A stretch of DNA of 64,000 nucleotides, from the NCBI RefSeq assembly GCF_022376445.1, contig NW_025954975.1:434001-498000 (forward strand). The letters are read 5' to 3'. The translations under genes and the position numbers were made by a program. The number at the start of each line of letters is the position of its first letter. Positions within the stretch are counted from its first letter, which is position 1. The DNA is from Fomitopsis serialis (lineage: Eukaryota; Basidiomycota; Agaricomycetes; Polyporales; Fomitopsidaceae). The notes beneath the pieces were generated by a model, which saw nothing but the letters and a program-made list of their open reading frames with translations, did not search any database and was not told the origin of the DNA. Positions 35,701 through 46,603 of this stretch are shown piece by piece.

Positions 35701-36655
35701 GTTCCGCTCGTTCTCAGAGAAGATCGCAGAGGCGGCAACAGCATCGGTACGTCACAGTTCTCGTTGCTCTGTGAGAGATGCGCTGACGAGCGGGTTAGAC
35801 CGGCGACACACTCGAACCTGACATTCCCTTCCGCGAGCTCTCATTCGAAGGTGTACCGTTCCGTACCAACGTCCGGCTGCAGCCAACAACCGAGTGCCTC
35901 GTCCACCTCTCGGATCCTCCATTCCTTGTCGTCACACTGTCTGACATTGAGATCGCCTCTTTGGAGCGTGTCCAGTTCGGTCTCAAGCAGTTCGATATGG
36001 TGCTCATCTTCAAAGACTTTACGAAAACACCGCTCCACATTAACTCCATCCCAAGCTCACAACTCGATGATGTGAAGCAGTGGCTTGAGTATGTATCTCG
36101 GCTTCTGCATGGTGTTGCACCGTCCTGATTGCCTTCTCCTAGCTCTGTTGACATCCCGCTAAGCGAAGGTCCGGTCAACCTGAATTGGGGACCCATCATG
36201 AAGACCATCAACGAGGATCCTTACGAGTTTTTCCAGCACGGTGGCTGGACCTTCTTGGGTGGCTCAGCAGGTGGAGAGGAGAGCGATGCGGACGACGTCT
36301 CGGACTCCGAGTCAGAGTTCGAGGCTGAAGAGGAGCAGTCGGAGAGCTCCCAAGCTAGCGAGAGTGACTTCTCCGATGATGGCTCCGATGCTAGCGCCGA
36401 CGAGGGCAGTGGCTCGGACTTCGGTTCGGACGATAGTGACGGTGATGATTGGGATGAGTTGGAGAGGAAGGCGGCCAAAGGTTCGTTCGATGCTTTGGAT
36501 TGGGGTGCAGCACAGAGCTGACTTTCACTGTAGCTGACAAGAAGCAAGTTGAGACAACCAGAGCCGATTCTGATGAAGATGTTCGTCCAAAAACGAAATC
36601 CAAGCCGAAGCCGAAGGCAAAGGCCAATGGAAATGCGAAGAGCAAGAAGCGATGA
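32766..36655 (+). CDS. SPT16: FACT complex subunit Spt16 (histone chaperone)
   Basis: Fourteen exons join in phase to 1068 aa: 32766..32831, 32887..33000, 33054..33138, 33196..33473, 33525..33932, 33981..34145, 34204..34325, 34377..34812, 34860..35030, 35081..35390, 35445..35746, 35799..36088, 36143..36480, 36534..36655. The domain order is that of Spt16: an N-terminal aminopeptidase-like lobe ([26 protein letters not shown], without peptidase metal ligands), dimerisation and middle pleckstrin-like domains ([38 protein letters not shown]), and an acidic Glu/Asp/Ser tail ending in a Lys-rich NLS-like segment. With Pob3 it reorganises H2A-H2B during transcription and replication in the nucleus. 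The length is normal for the family and there are no frame errors. The start follows a CT-rich promoter tract. Confidence 0.97.
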
Positions 36656-36959
36656 GCGATGGCGTTTTGGTTGTATCCTGTCTTCGCTAACCGTTCTGAA
36701 TCATGACCTCGCATCTATCTCATATGTATACTTAGTACTGTACGTCCGCTGAGGTGCTCGTTGATGGCTTCATATCTGACATTGCGTCGAGTGGGCATGT
36801 TCCGTTTTCCTCCCAATGCCTCAACCGAGCCTGCGTACGAACAATCTTCAATTCTGTGAGGCTTGCCCCTCCTCGTGAGCGATCCTCTATGCGCAGCCGT
36901 ACACGCCGTGCACACCTCGAAAAGAGGGTCCGACCAAGCAGCACAGTGTACACCACCCG

Positions 36960-37290
36960 AGGGTCGTAAGGCCTGGACAAACGCCTCCGAGAAGGAAATA
37001 CCACTATAGTGATTGCGCACTGTGCTAGTGGTCACATCCGTCGACTCGAACGTGACCCAGTGGAGTGAGATCGAGCGCGGGCTTTACAAGTGCTTAAGTT
37101 ATATATGTCAGGCTCCACGAAGCACAACTTGAGAACTTCGCTCTTCCCATACCTGGAGCCAAAAGAAGAGGATCGCATGCAAAGAGCGGAAGAGCAGTGT
37201 GTCTTCCAGGACAACAGACATCTGCATCAGTAGTGGCTTCATGCCGACGGGGACGACAGAAGTTAAAGAACCAGATGTCTTCAAGTTGTC
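36960..37290 (-). pseudogene. Relic of an F-box/leucine-rich protein gene
   Basis: The minus strand near 37160-37260 aligns with the middle of the F-box gene at 17.6-19.3 kb. It shares VVPVGM followed by an LEDT/PEDT step and an FWLQV/VWLQV strand. Further down, TFESTD near 37030 matches TFESTE. In-frame stops interrupt it, and no F-box end remains. The rest of 36656-37425 (SPT16 3' flank, promoter of the next gene) shows nothing else. Confidence 0.5.
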
Positions 37291-37425
37291 CGCAACGAAC
37301 GCACGGTTGTAACTTCACGGCTAGTCTTGGTCTGTTCGAGGTGTGTACTTTCATGATGACGTGGTACACTGTGATAGCATTCAAGTTGACCGAATGCTGT
37401 CTGACAGGACCCAGTAGCTCTTCGG

Positions 37426-39216
37426 ATGGCCGAAACGTGGAGCCTGTCTGACAGCGCATTGCTTGCCCTGCCAGACGACCTTGAAGATCGCATATTAGAA
37501 CCGCAGGATCACTCTAGACAAGAAATCCGTGACTGGACTTCTGACAAAGAGTCGCAGGCCTTACAACACCATCTATCGAACATCCGAGCTCTACACAACT
37601 CAACCCTCACGGTGAATTTGTTGCCTAGCGAGATTCTAGTCGAAATCTTCCACATCGCCACTGCGACCCGCGACAGCGTAGCATGGACGGCCAAGACCAT
37701 GGGTGTATGTCGCTATTGGCAAGACATAATCGCACGGACGCCTCTCCTATGGAACGAGATTGACTTATCGAAGCAGCCAGAGTTCGTAGATCTCTGTCTG
37801 GCACGCTCCGACGACACAGGCATCAGGCTTCATCTACGCATGCAATTTTCCCGCCATGGAGTGCCCACTGCAATTGACTATCCTGCCATTGCTTCCCTCC
37901 TCGCGCCACATCATCCACGAATCTCGTACGTAGACCTCTATGTGAACCGGTCCCATCCAAATCACCGCAGCGAGGATCCCCAGGCTTTACTGAGGACGCT
38001 GGAAGCTTCCCTACCAGGGCTGAGGTCGATGGCCCTAGCGACGGGGCCCGAGTTTTCGCTGAAGTTGACGCAGAATCACCTGCCTAACCTTCGGAACCTC
38101 TCGCTTTCTGGCCTCACGATAGCTTGGACTAGTTTACCATTGCCGAGCCTAACATCCTTGAGACTGAGCGACGTTGTACATCCCGACGATCGCCATCATG
38201 GCTGCTTAGCCTCCCTCCTGGATGTACTTGAAGCATGTGATGGCCTGGAGAGGTTCACTTACGAACAATGGGAGGCCGTCGCTGGGATCCCGCCAGTCGC
38301 AATAGATCGCGTTGTGCCATTGCCTTGCATGCAGCATTTCTTCGTTTCCGGGCTACCGAAAGACATATCGGAGATCCTCGCACACCTCTCTCTACCACGG
38401 GGTGCTCACCTGTCAGTCGAGCTGCTCGACCTTCAAGCTGACGGGATCACGGACTTCGAACATCTACCGGTCCTCGACGCTGTCTTGCCGCGCGACGCGA
38501 CGCGCTTGCCCACTCTCAGGGATGTGCGGCACGTCATGGTGCGGTTTGAGCATCTAAAGCTCACCGTCCATGCGGACGAAGACCGTTCGAAGTTCTGGGA
38601 ATCACAGGCCTGGAAAGCTTCTGGCTGCAATCCACCGCCCGGGCCTGATGCGGCCGAGGACGTCCCTATCATACCGCCTCTCTGCATGGTATACCATCTG
38701 CCAGGCTCGGAGTTCGATGATTACCTCCTTCCCAGCGTTATGTGTGAGCTCAGCAAGTTTTTCCCATCGACCTTGGAGACGCTCCTCATCCGTGGGGTCA
38801 TGGACGTCGTCAACACGGAGACCTGGATCCAGCTGCTCACGGCCTTCCCGGATCTCGAGCACCTGGAGATCATGTCGGAAGAGTGCGACATGAAGTCCTT
38901 TCCACAGGCCCTGGAGCCGACGCCAGCCGTGACTCCATGCCCGCGTCTGCGCAAACTGGCGCTGCGATATGAGCCGAACGAAGAGGACGGTGGTCGGAAG
39001 CTGCTCACCAGTCTGTACAGCGTGCTGCAGAAGCGCGACGCGGCTCAGACTCCCCTGGAGTCGCTCAGTCTTCAGGTTAAGCCTGTGGCCGACGAGACAG
39101 TCTTCACGCCTTCCGGAGTCATCGGCCGCTTGCCGTCAGATTTTGATGACATACAGGCGAGTTTGGAGTGCATGGTCGACTCGCTGGAGGTCATGTTGTT
39201 AATTGATGGTGACTGA
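37426..39216 (+). CDS. F-box/leucine-rich protein (596 aa)
   Basis: An uninterrupted single-exon ORF. After an acidic leader comes HNSTLTVNLLPSEILVEIF (F-box helix 1) and MGVCRYWQDIIARTPLLWNEI (helices 2-3), the Skp1-binding module at residues about 62-110. The remaining 480 residues carry irregular leucine-rich strands (LRNLSLSGL, LTSLRLSDV, LEHLEIM). It is a likely substrate adaptor of an SCF E3 ubiquitin ligase; the substrate is unknown. It shares leader, F-box and the EPTPAVTPCPRLR/EPAPTVVPCQRLR block with the gene at 42.6 kb, so the two are paralogues. Such F-box genes are numerous in Agaricomycetes and usually lack introns, as here. Confidence 0.88.
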   Translation: MAETWSLSDSALLALPDDLEDRILEPQDHSRQEIRDWTSDKESQALQHHLSNIRALHNSTLTVNLLPSEILVEIFHIATATRDSVAWTAKTMGVCRYWQDIIARTPLLWNEIDLSKQPEFVDLCLARSDDTGIRLHLRMQFSRHGVPTAIDYPAIASLLAPHHPRISYVDLYVNRSHPNHRSEDPQALLRTLEASLPGLRSMALATGPEFSLKLTQNHLPNLRNLSLSGLTIAWTSLPLPSLTSLRLSDVVHPDDRHHGCLASLLDVLEACDGLERFTYEQWEAVAGIPPVAIDRVVPLPCMQHFFVSGLPKDISEILAHLSLPRGAHLSVELLDLQADGITDFEHLPVLDAVLPRDATRLPTLRDVRHVMVRFEHLKLTVHADEDRSKFWESQAWKASGCNPPPGPDAAEDVPIIPPLCMVYHLPGSEFDDYLLPSVMCELSKFFPSTLETLLIRGVMDVVNTETWIQLLTAFPDLEHLEIMSEECDMKSFPQALEPTPAVTPCPRLRKLALRYEPNEEDGGRKLLTSLYSVLQKRDAAQTPLESLSLQVKPVADETVFTPSGVIGRLPSDFDDIQASLECMVDSLEVMLLIDGD

Positions 39217-40266
39217 ACTACGGGTGTCGTGGGCTGAAACGGGTGAGTGCTTCAATCATTGCATGCGAGGACTGCTGAATGATGACACCCAGTTCGCGAA
39301 GGGGCTTGTTCAAGAATGTTATACACGTAACGCATTGAATGCAAGTCAAGTATGTATGCTGCACCAACAGGTTGAGCGACCAGCTTCGGACGATATAACA
39401 TAGTCGCAGTTAGCCTGTAGCGACCGATCTCGGAGTCCGAGTCGGTGATTTCGACAACAGCATTCCAAAATCTCGGCGCACCCAAAACAAGTGGAGCTGT
39501 AATTTGTACAGCTAGGACTCAGCAGTGGATGAGACCGTTCGGAAGGTCGACGGACGAGAAGGGAGAGCTCGTCGGTGACAGCATTCTGCTGAGCCTTTTA
39601 AGGCAGGATCCGACTCCGTACATGGTCTAGGTCATACCTCCGCAAGATATAAATGTCAATGAGACGACTTCGCGACCAGGCGAGGTATTCGCGGACTCTT
39701 GCGAGCGATGTGGGCTCCTCGCCGACCGAGATGACTAAGCGTGCCCGGAAGATGGACTCGCTTGACATGACCTCTCGCTATAACGCATGTAGAGTTCTGG
39801 GAAGAGACCTAATTGGATGTCACCCCAACCTACCGGGTCCATAGTTCGGAGCAACTTGAATGTGCAGCGCCGAACACGTAGTGCAAGACAATGGGATCAT
39901 CTGGTGAGAGATGCGACGGCCTCGGGGGAGATCATGGCTACGGAGCTAGATACATTAAGTAGCCAGGGTAAAGTTCCTGTCAAACCGCAAGATATCGGCG
40001 ATGTTACTAGGTCGCATCCATTGATGACAGCGAAGCATTGATAGACGTACGTGAGTTCTATGGCTCTACTTGCTCGACAATGCCGAGTCCAACTTTGCAA
40101 CCGGTGACAATGAAGTATCCCAAGAACAAGGCTAGCCCGTACGCTGCGTCACGAGACAATGATGGGTTGCGAATTCAGAAAGAGCATACTCCCGAGCAAT
40201 AGCACAAAGATTCCACCGTGCATCTGGGATGTCCACGCCTCGGACCTGTGGACGGGGTTTACCGAT
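39217..40266. other. Intergenic between F-box genes, containing an F-box relic
   Basis: Apart from the relic at 39640..39800 I see no coding sequence. Short ORFs on both strands lack support. The surroundings of the relic up to about 40140 may be further degraded remains of the same gene copy. Confidence 0.4.
39640..39800 (-). pseudogene. Fragment of an F-box gene related to 40267..41871
   Basis: The + strand run beginning AAGATATAAATGTCAATGAG (39641) parallels AGGATGTAAATGTCGATGAG (41361) for about 150 bases. On the minus strand this covers the residues RELMAS..TFW..LVIWIDEEP, then ARIRDYVTWSRDRLIDIYIL, of the intact gene. Neither the F-box nor the C-terminal half is present here. It is a broken, partial tandem copy lying just downstream of the intact paralogue's stop. 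Confidence 0.7.
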
Positions 40267-41871
40267 TCAAGATGGGTTGTTGTATCCTCCCCTCCAGTCG
40301 TCCCAACGAACCGTGGCCACGTAGCGATGAAACCACTCCTTGTCTTCCGGCGCAAGCTCGCAGCAATCGCGCACGTGCAGGAAGTTCACTGTCGACACCA
40401 GGTGTCCAGGCTCGTCATCCTCCACGAAGCCGGTTGCTGCGTGTGCGTCGCGGCGCGCCTCGAAGAGGGACCGCAGGTCCGAGCTGCGAAACTGCGTGCA
40501 TCCGACGATCGTGAGCCCCTTGAGGTACCGGCAGACCCAGAACTCTCCCAGGGGTGTCGGTATTGGCATGGCAAGCGCACGTATGATCTCCGAGCACAAG
40601 CCGTCGCATGAAATGAACCAGGCCCGGCGGCACGACTCCTGGCCCTGCGCACCCGCGAGGAGGCTGAACAGTGCCATCGCATTTACAATTCCTTCCATGC
40701 TGATTACGTACGAGTCTCCAAGTTGAGCGGGTGTATCCATCGAGCACCGCGTGTACGACGCCATCTCGGCGTACGAATAATCGAGGAGTCGGTTGTACTC
40801 CGAGATGATGTTGCCCGTCATATCGATGAAGTCGATGACATCCCAAGTCATAGTCGATTCCAAAATGGGTGGTCCGGTATATGAGCAGTCCAGTTTCAGA
40901 TTGGCGAGCTGGACTTTATAGAGACCGTTGCAGCTGGCGAGACAGCTCAAGAGGTCGACGAGCGGGAAAGGCGGGTGATGCGAGTCGTACTCCAGCAGAT
41001 AAACACCGTCGAGGCGAGGTGGCAGTGGTAACCGAGGAAACGGCTTCACGTACACCTCGCGGAAGGGGAAACCGCCCATGTAGAGCCACAAGAGCTTAGG
41101 GGCGTGGAACTCGCCATCCAGGGATGGCGCCGCTTCAATGCTTGCGACGGTGTCGTCGATCACGGAGCTGAGCCTGAGCAATATCAGCTCGTCCGCGCAC
41201 CCAACAAGGTCGACGCGAGGGAGTGGAAGTGAGCTGGAATGGAGAAGCCGCACGCGAAGAGTTTGCCATCTCTTCATATGAGGGGAAAGCACGTCCATGA
41301 CGGCCTTTACATGAGCTTTCTCTGTAGGATCCCCCTTTGTATGCGGTCGCAGGGCATCTCTTCGTAGGATGTAAATGTCGATGAGGCGGTCTCGCGACCA
41401 GGTAACATAGTCACGGATTCTTGCAAGCTGTGGAGGTTCCTCGTCGATCCAAATAACGAGGCATGTCCAGAAGGTGGAAACGCTTGCCATCAGCTCTCGC
41501 CAAAGACAACAGACGGAGGTAAGCGACTCCTGGAACGGCCACCTGAAGTTTGGGTCGCTACGAGGTAGACAGGGATCTGGTTCGTCCCAATCCGCTGCGA
41601 ATGAGGCCATTATTGTCGAGTCCGACTCAACATCGAGGACGGCACGGAAGATCATCAGGAGGACATCTGGTGGGAGGACGCTGATGGGGGCGGAGGACTT
41701 GCGGATAGATGAAGAGGGTTCGATATAATAGCTCGTGCACTGCGCGGGCATATTCAATGGCCTGTGCCGTCCGCTAGTAGTATCAGTACCAAAAACGTGG
41801 CGACAAGCTGACAGATATACTGACGAGCGAGTTTGTTCGATGCTGGATTCAGCTCTTCCTGAGGCCACCAT
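40267..41871 (-). CDS. F-box domain protein (534 aa)
   Basis: A single-exon ORF from the ATG at 41871. The F-box-like segment is at residues about 62-140: ISVLPPDVLLMIFRAVLD, a 30-residue loop, then SLTSVCCLWRELMASVSTFW. The remainder is predicted alpha/beta with weak leucine-rich character and several conserved Trp and Cys residues. It is a likely Skp1-interacting adaptor (family knowledge). It belongs to a different F-box subfamily from 37.4 and 42.6 kb (no HNSTL-LPSE leader). A truncated sister fragment lies at 39640..39800. The start could also be the Met at about residue 40 (MPAQCTSY), which sits closer to the F-box. Confidence 0.82.
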   Translation of the reverse strand: MVASGRAESSIEQTRSSVYLSACRHVFGTDTTSGRHRPLNMPAQCTSYYIEPSSSIRKSSAPISVLPPDVLLMIFRAVLDVESDSTIMASFAADWDEPDPCLPRSDPNFRWPFQESLTSVCCLWRELMASVSTFWTCLVIWIDEEPPQLARIRDYVTWSRDRLIDIYILRRDALRPHTKGDPTEKAHVKAVMDVLSPHMKRWQTLRVRLLHSSSLPLPRVDLVGCADELILLRLSSVIDDTVASIEAAPSLDGEFHAPKLLWLYMGGFPFREVYVKPFPRLPLPPRLDGVYLLEYDSHHPPFPLVDLLSCLASCNGLYKVQLANLKLDCSYTGPPILESTMTWDVIDFIDMTGNIISEYNRLLDYSYAEMASYTRCSMDTPAQLGDSYVISMEGIVNAMALFSLLAGAQGQESCRRAWFISCDGLCSEIIRALAMPIPTPLGEFWVCRYLKGLTIVGCTQFRSSDLRSLFEARRDAHAATGFVEDDEPGHLVSTVNFLHVRDCCELAPEDKEWFHRYVATVRWDDWRGGYNNPS

Positions 41872-42555
41872 GAGCTTGGTAGATCTTGTGCAATGAATGA
41901 TGATTATGGAGGCCGCGGCCCCTGATTTTCGTCACTTGAAGCCTGTGTTTGCATTCCCAGTCGAGCAGGAATTGGTCTCCCCTGATAGGTACTAGGCCCT
42001 AAGCCGCAGACCCTTTTCACCGCAGATAATACGTACGCGGACGTAAGTAGAATATTTGTGCACATGGAAAAAAGCAGAGTGTCTTCGGAGGATGTTTGAA
42101 ATCCGAGCCGAAAGTAACTTAGGAAGGAAAGTCATCAAAAATAAGCGGTAATTACCAAATATGCAAGCAGTTTTGGTCAAAACCTTGAAAACCTTGCTGG
42201 CAGTGACAGGAACATGCGGCGAAGCGGTTCTCCTTAAACTTACTTGGCTCCTCCTCCGCACTTGCTCATACTCGTTGGCAGGCCAGTCAGCCAGCCTGTC
42301 AGCGCTTCAGCATTGACAGCAGTGTAACCTTGTATGACCAGATTCAGTAGTAACCGGGCAAGCGTTCTGATTCGGACTGCAGGTGTCCAGCTTCTACACA
42401 GGTGACAGAGTGCACAATACTGTCGACGTGCTGCGATAGTTCAGGATCAGCCAAGGTGTGTCGCATGCGACATGATCAGTTCGCGGAATTGGATACTGAC
42501 AGCAAATTCCTGGTTGCGTTTCACAGCCTTTCGTAACAATCAGGTTCGGTCGCTG
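41872..42555. other. Divergent intergenic region between two F-box genes
   Basis: No supported gene. It holds the promoters of both flanking F-box genes. It is somewhat A/T-richer (42000-42200) than the rest of the window. An ORF extension upstream of 42556 adds an N-terminus that does not match the paralogue, so I exclude it. Confidence 0.45.
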
Positions 42556-44406
42556 ATGGCCAGGCATTATTTGCTTCAAGATGCGCCGCTTACATTACAA
42601 GATGTCGATCGCACACGCCTACAAAGCTGCTCCAGGCAAGAAATGCGCGAATGGCTCGCCGCTAGGGCGCATCAGCTCGAAACGGAACTACTGAGCGTCA
42701 AGAATCTGCATAACTCAACGCTCACCATCACGCAAATCCCCAACGAGCTGTTCCTCGAGATCCTCCGCCTCGCTTCTCCGCCAAATTACGACGTGTCATG
42801 GATAGCCACAGCGATGGGTGTGTGCAGACACTGGCGAGACATCATTGCGGCGACGCCTCTCCTCTGGTGCTCATTCACATTGTTGCAAAACGTGCGGTAT
42901 ATGGAGCTGTGTCTGGCACGCTCGAAAAACACGTCTATCTCTATGGACTTTCGGACGGACGAACGGTTTCTTCGAGGACTCGGAAGACCCGGCAATGATC
43001 TTAGCCGAGTCGTTGAGCTGATGGGCTCGCATCTTTCACGGCTCATACATGTGGACCTCCACATTGACCGCTGGGATTCGCCGAGAGAACCAGCCGTTAG
43101 TCGTCTGGTGCGATTACTACTGGAGTCCTGTTTACCTCGACTCACGTTCGTGAGCCTGGTGGTTAACCCTGGCTTCCGCATCACCCGGTCCAGCAAACCC
43201 ATCAACTTCCGCTCGGAGTCACTCTTGGCCATCCGTACAATCATCCTCTCTGGCGTTCACATATCCTTAAACAGATTGTATATCCCTCACTTAACAAAAT
43301 TGGTCCTTTGGGATATCAAGCATACCGGCCGTGAGGACGGGTTCCTGTCCTCACTACTAGACCTTTTCGAGAGATGCGTCCGGCTACGCGAATTCAAGTT
43401 CACATACGAGCAGGGGAGAAGGTTGGTTCCGCAAGTGGTCGATGCAAGTCGCATGGTGTCGCTACCGCAGATGAACCTGTTCTCAATATCGGGATTATGT
43501 TTGGATATCGCATCCGTGATGATGCACCTATCGCTACCGCACCGCACCGCGCTTTCGTTGGACGGTACGGACCACATCGCTAGTAATGCTGGCTCCGGCT
43601 CTCGTACCCCATTAATCGGGGCCGTGTTACCACTGCATTCCACGCACTCGGCGGCCCTCGAGAAGGTGCACTTCGCAATGATTTGGGAGCACCGAGATAG
43701 CTTTCAGATCTCCGCGAAGGCAGTTGGCACGTTCGGCGGAGAACCAACTCTACGAGCCACGTTTCCGCTGGGTTGGCGATTTTCGCTCTTGCGCGACGCC
43801 ATGCTAGAGCTCAGTTCCTTCTTCCCGTCATCCTTGCAGGCTCTCACTCTCAACGGCGCCATTGCGCTCATAACCTCGGAGGACTGGTCCCTCTCATTGT
43901 CAGCTTTCCCACAACTCAAGTATCTGGGAATTTATGACAGAAGGTTGGCAGTCTCGGACGAATTTCATTTTGCTCCCGCGCTCGAGCCAGCGCCCACTGT
44001 AGTCCCATGCCAACGCCTGCGAAGAATTGTCCTGAAGTACGCGCCGAAGACGGCAGACAGCAGTCTGTCCATGTTCATAGAGTTTCAGGAGGCACTGCGA
44101 AAGCGTGCCGAAGCTGGCTCGCGCTTGCCGGAGCTACGCGTCGAATTCAACCGGGCGCATAACAGAGCTCAATTGTCGGTGAACGACGCGCTACGGTCAT
44201 CAGAGGTGTTCAACGAGCTACAGAGGAGTCTTGCATCCATAATAGACACGGTGACTATCATCTGGCATGGCTTAGCCCAAAGGTACGCAGCCATTGTACA
44301 TAGAAGGTCCAGTCGAGTGACTGACAATATTACACAGCGCATGACAGCACTCCGAGGACTACATAATAGCGATCATGGATTCTGCTGTGATACGCACCAA
44401 CCATGA
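42556..44406 (+). CDS. F-box/leucine-rich protein (616 aa)
   Basis: A single-exon ORF. I place the start at the ATG at 42556 (MARHYLLQDAPLTLQD) because it aligns with the N-terminus of the paralogue at 37426; the frame stays open 28 codons further upstream. HNSTLTITQIPNELFLEIL, then MGVCRHWRDIIAATPLLW, form the F-box, followed by leucine-rich strands. Near the 3' end, GTACGC..TTACACAG (about 44282-44338) could be an optional intron that would change only the last residues. It is a presumed SCF ubiquitin-ligase adaptor. Sequence divergence from the 37.4 kb gene is high outside the F-box, which is usual for fast-evolving substrate-binding regions. Confidence 0.87.
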   Translation: MARHYLLQDAPLTLQDVDRTRLQSCSRQEMREWLAARAHQLETELLSVKNLHNSTLTITQIPNELFLEILRLASPPNYDVSWIATAMGVCRHWRDIIAATPLLWCSFTLLQNVRYMELCLARSKNTSISMDFRTDERFLRGLGRPGNDLSRVVELMGSHLSRLIHVDLHIDRWDSPREPAVSRLVRLLLESCLPRLTFVSLVVNPGFRITRSSKPINFRSESLLAIRTIILSGVHISLNRLYIPHLTKLVLWDIKHTGREDGFLSSLLDLFERCVRLREFKFTYEQGRRLVPQVVDASRMVSLPQMNLFSISGLCLDIASVMMHLSLPHRTALSLDGTDHIASNAGSGSRTPLIGAVLPLHSTHSAALEKVHFAMIWEHRDSFQISAKAVGTFGGEPTLRATFPLGWRFSLLRDAMLELSSFFPSSLQALTLNGAIALITSEDWSLSLSAFPQLKYLGIYDRRLAVSDEFHFAPALEPAPTVVPCQRLRRIVLKYAPKTADSSLSMFIEFQEALRKRAEAGSRLPELRVEFNRAHNRAQLSVNDALRSSEVFNELQRSLASIIDTVTIIWHGLAQRYAAIVHRRSSRVTDNITQRMTALRGLHNSDHGFCCDTHQP

Positions 44407-44683
44407 CGATTTCACTTGCTGGTTTCCTGTCTCCGTACTCGCTGTTTACGCGTCTCCCCCGCCCGAGTCCATGCGAGTGATTGATATGGCGGTAAATGTC
44501 TCCCTCTTGGCATGAAGACGACTTGTGACGTGCACGTTTGCTGCTTTGCTTTTTCCAGTCCGAACTACGTATCATACGAAGTTCCATGTCATGGCGTTGC
44601 AGTCAACCTCACCCTTGTACGTGTAACAAGTCGCACCGCCCGCGGACATATATTACAGTTGTGGTACAAGTATCTTCCAGCTA

Positions 44684-46175
44684 CTAGAAGAAACTCATTT
44701 TGGACAATCTTGCAATACATTTCAGTACCGGAGACTTGAGCGATCGTGACGACATACCTCACTCGCACGTATACAGCAACCAGAAGCACCAGCGGCGCTA
44801 CGCCAAACAACACGATGCGCACAGGGAGCACCGTGTTCCCGGTAGAGAAGTGTGACCAGAGGCCTCCCAGAAATGCTGTGAACAGCAGCAAGGGGTAGAG
44901 TAGGTATCCGGAAAGTCTGCACATTATAAAGACCGGTAAGTATATGCACGACAGGGGTACAGAGCCTAGCACGTACCGATGATACTTCCATACAAGCCTG
45001 GCTTTGGGGGTGCCCCCGAAGAGACGTCCGTTGAACCAGACGCTGCCAACGCCGATGAAGACCTGGACGACTACCCAGAACACACTGATGTAGCCTAGAA
45101 TCTGTTCGCGCAGTCAGCGGTGAACATCACTTTGGTCAAACACAACACTGACGCCGTGCCATGTCGTCGCATGACGCGACCCGTGCAGAGTCTTGTTCCA
45201 CCAGATGGCCAGCGTGCCGAGTAATAGTGCAGGGTAGCTGCCACAGAGTATGGCATATTGATGGCGAGTAAGGCCTGCCGCCTTTGTTCTTGGCTGCGAA
45301 GTCGGCTGAAGTGTTACGATGCCTAAAACCCATCCCATCAACCACCATCCGCGTCAAACGCGACTCGGGAAAAGATGATTCGAATCGGCATTCACACCAC
45401 ACAGAGTATAGTGGCATCGTGCCGGCACTCACACGCACAAATCCTATCATGTCGTTCGGAGGCGGGAGACCAGCCAGACACTGGCACGTTCCGAGGAAAC
45501 GATGCGTTTCCGCCGCCGTGAGTCCATCACCGACTTTGGCCTGGCGCGCTCTCACCATCGCTGGCGATGATATGGTCATTCTGGGCCATGTCCGACCCAG
45601 CAAGACCGACAGACTAGTGACGACTGTGGGTGAGACCAGGTGCGAAGACCTGACAATATGGAAATAGCTGTCAAGATAATCGGGCGCCGATTCGAGTGGT
45701 GTATACCGTATCCCCGATGTGATTAGACGCTAATGCGATGTTACTCACCATACGCCAACAGGCAGATGGATAGACTTTGGAGTATGGGATGCCAAAAGAA
45801 CCACCCGAGCTTGACGGGGTTGCTCACGAAGACGATCAACCAAGTTCCCAGAAGGAAGGCCTATGACTGCCTGGGTAAATCGACCTCCTCATGTGAGAGC
45901 GCGATCTCTCACCCCTGCAGCGACCTTCCCCGGATCAGAGTGTGAGCTACGCTTCTCGTTGGACTAAGTTTAGCACTCACGTATGCAGCGATTTGTGCGA
46001 AATTGTCCCCCATGCGATCTTCAGGTCGAATGTTGTCGGAATCTAGCACAACGTATTGGGAATCTTCAGCGACATCTTCTACGATCAAAGGGTCGTTTTC
46101 TTCGCCCTCGTTTGGCTCGTCGTGTGGGAAGGTTTCCGTTTTCGGCGTTGGTGCGAGGGCAATTGCACCGCTCAT
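44684..46175 (-). CDS. Cytochrome b561 domain membrane protein
   Basis: The ATG at 46175 opens an acidic cytosolic leader (MSGAIALAPTPKTETFP). Transmembrane helices follow in several short exons: TWLIVFVSNPVKLGWFFWHP, SICLLAYG, YPALLLGTLAIWW, LGYISVFWVVVQVFIGVG, LLYPLLLFTAFLGGLW and VLFGVAPLVLLVAVYV. The b561 heme-ligand pattern is visible: WHPIL, a His in TRHQ, TTWHG and KYHRLSGY. LQPTSQPRTKAAGLTRH lies in the expected loop. The protein probably ends shortly after VRVR, with a last small exon stopping at 44684. Cytochrome b561 proteins move electrons across membranes from ascorbate or related donors, for example for ferric reduction. Exon joins between 45.1 and 45.9 kb are approximate. Confidence 0.78.
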
Positions 46176-46603
46176 GCTTGTGTAACTATGGGAGACTCTG
46201 CAGAGATGCACGGTGATAGATAGAGGCTAGCAAAGTCATTGCAGCGCTGGGTTGAGTAAATTACTGCATGCGCTGCGCAAGGCCGCAATAAGTCAGCGTC
46301 CGGCCATTGAGCATAGGGACCGGCATTCTCCGCACCTCGGCATGCTCCGGAGCCTTCCGGGGACCCGGCACGTTCGATGTCGATCTAGATCGGCTTGTTC
46401 AGACGCTGGATCGGGGGCGCCTATTCCCGTGGGGAAGGCCCGGAGCCTAAGCAAGGCGTCCGTGCCGTCTGGTCCGCTGACCGCGACCATGAACGCGAAG
46501 TCGAGGTCGGGCAGACTGGGAGACTCCGACTCAGAGACCCATTACCCTCATCACTGCCGGCGCCGTCGACGAGCGCCTTGACCTCGACCACCACCTTCTC
46601 ATC
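46176..46603. promoter_or_regulatory. Bidirectional promoter, cytochrome b561 and HIBADH genes
   Basis: 428 bases between divergent start codons. ORFs across it are not credible. A CT-rich tract (CGACCTCGACCACCACCTTCTC) runs directly up to the dehydrogenase ATG. No specific factor site is recognised. Confidence 0.45.

Noticed and set aside
36221..36547. Minus-strand Ser-rich ORF
   Set aside because: Antisense shadow of the acidic tail of SPT16.
42472..42555. Upstream extension of the 42.6 kb F-box protein
   Set aside because: The extra 28 residues do not match the paralogue, whose N-terminus aligns with the Met at 42556.
46252..46581. 109-codon plus-strand ORF between cytochrome b561 and HIBADH
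   Set aside because: Arg/Ser-rich frame in a GC-rich divergent promoter; no conserved feature and no room for a separate promoter.
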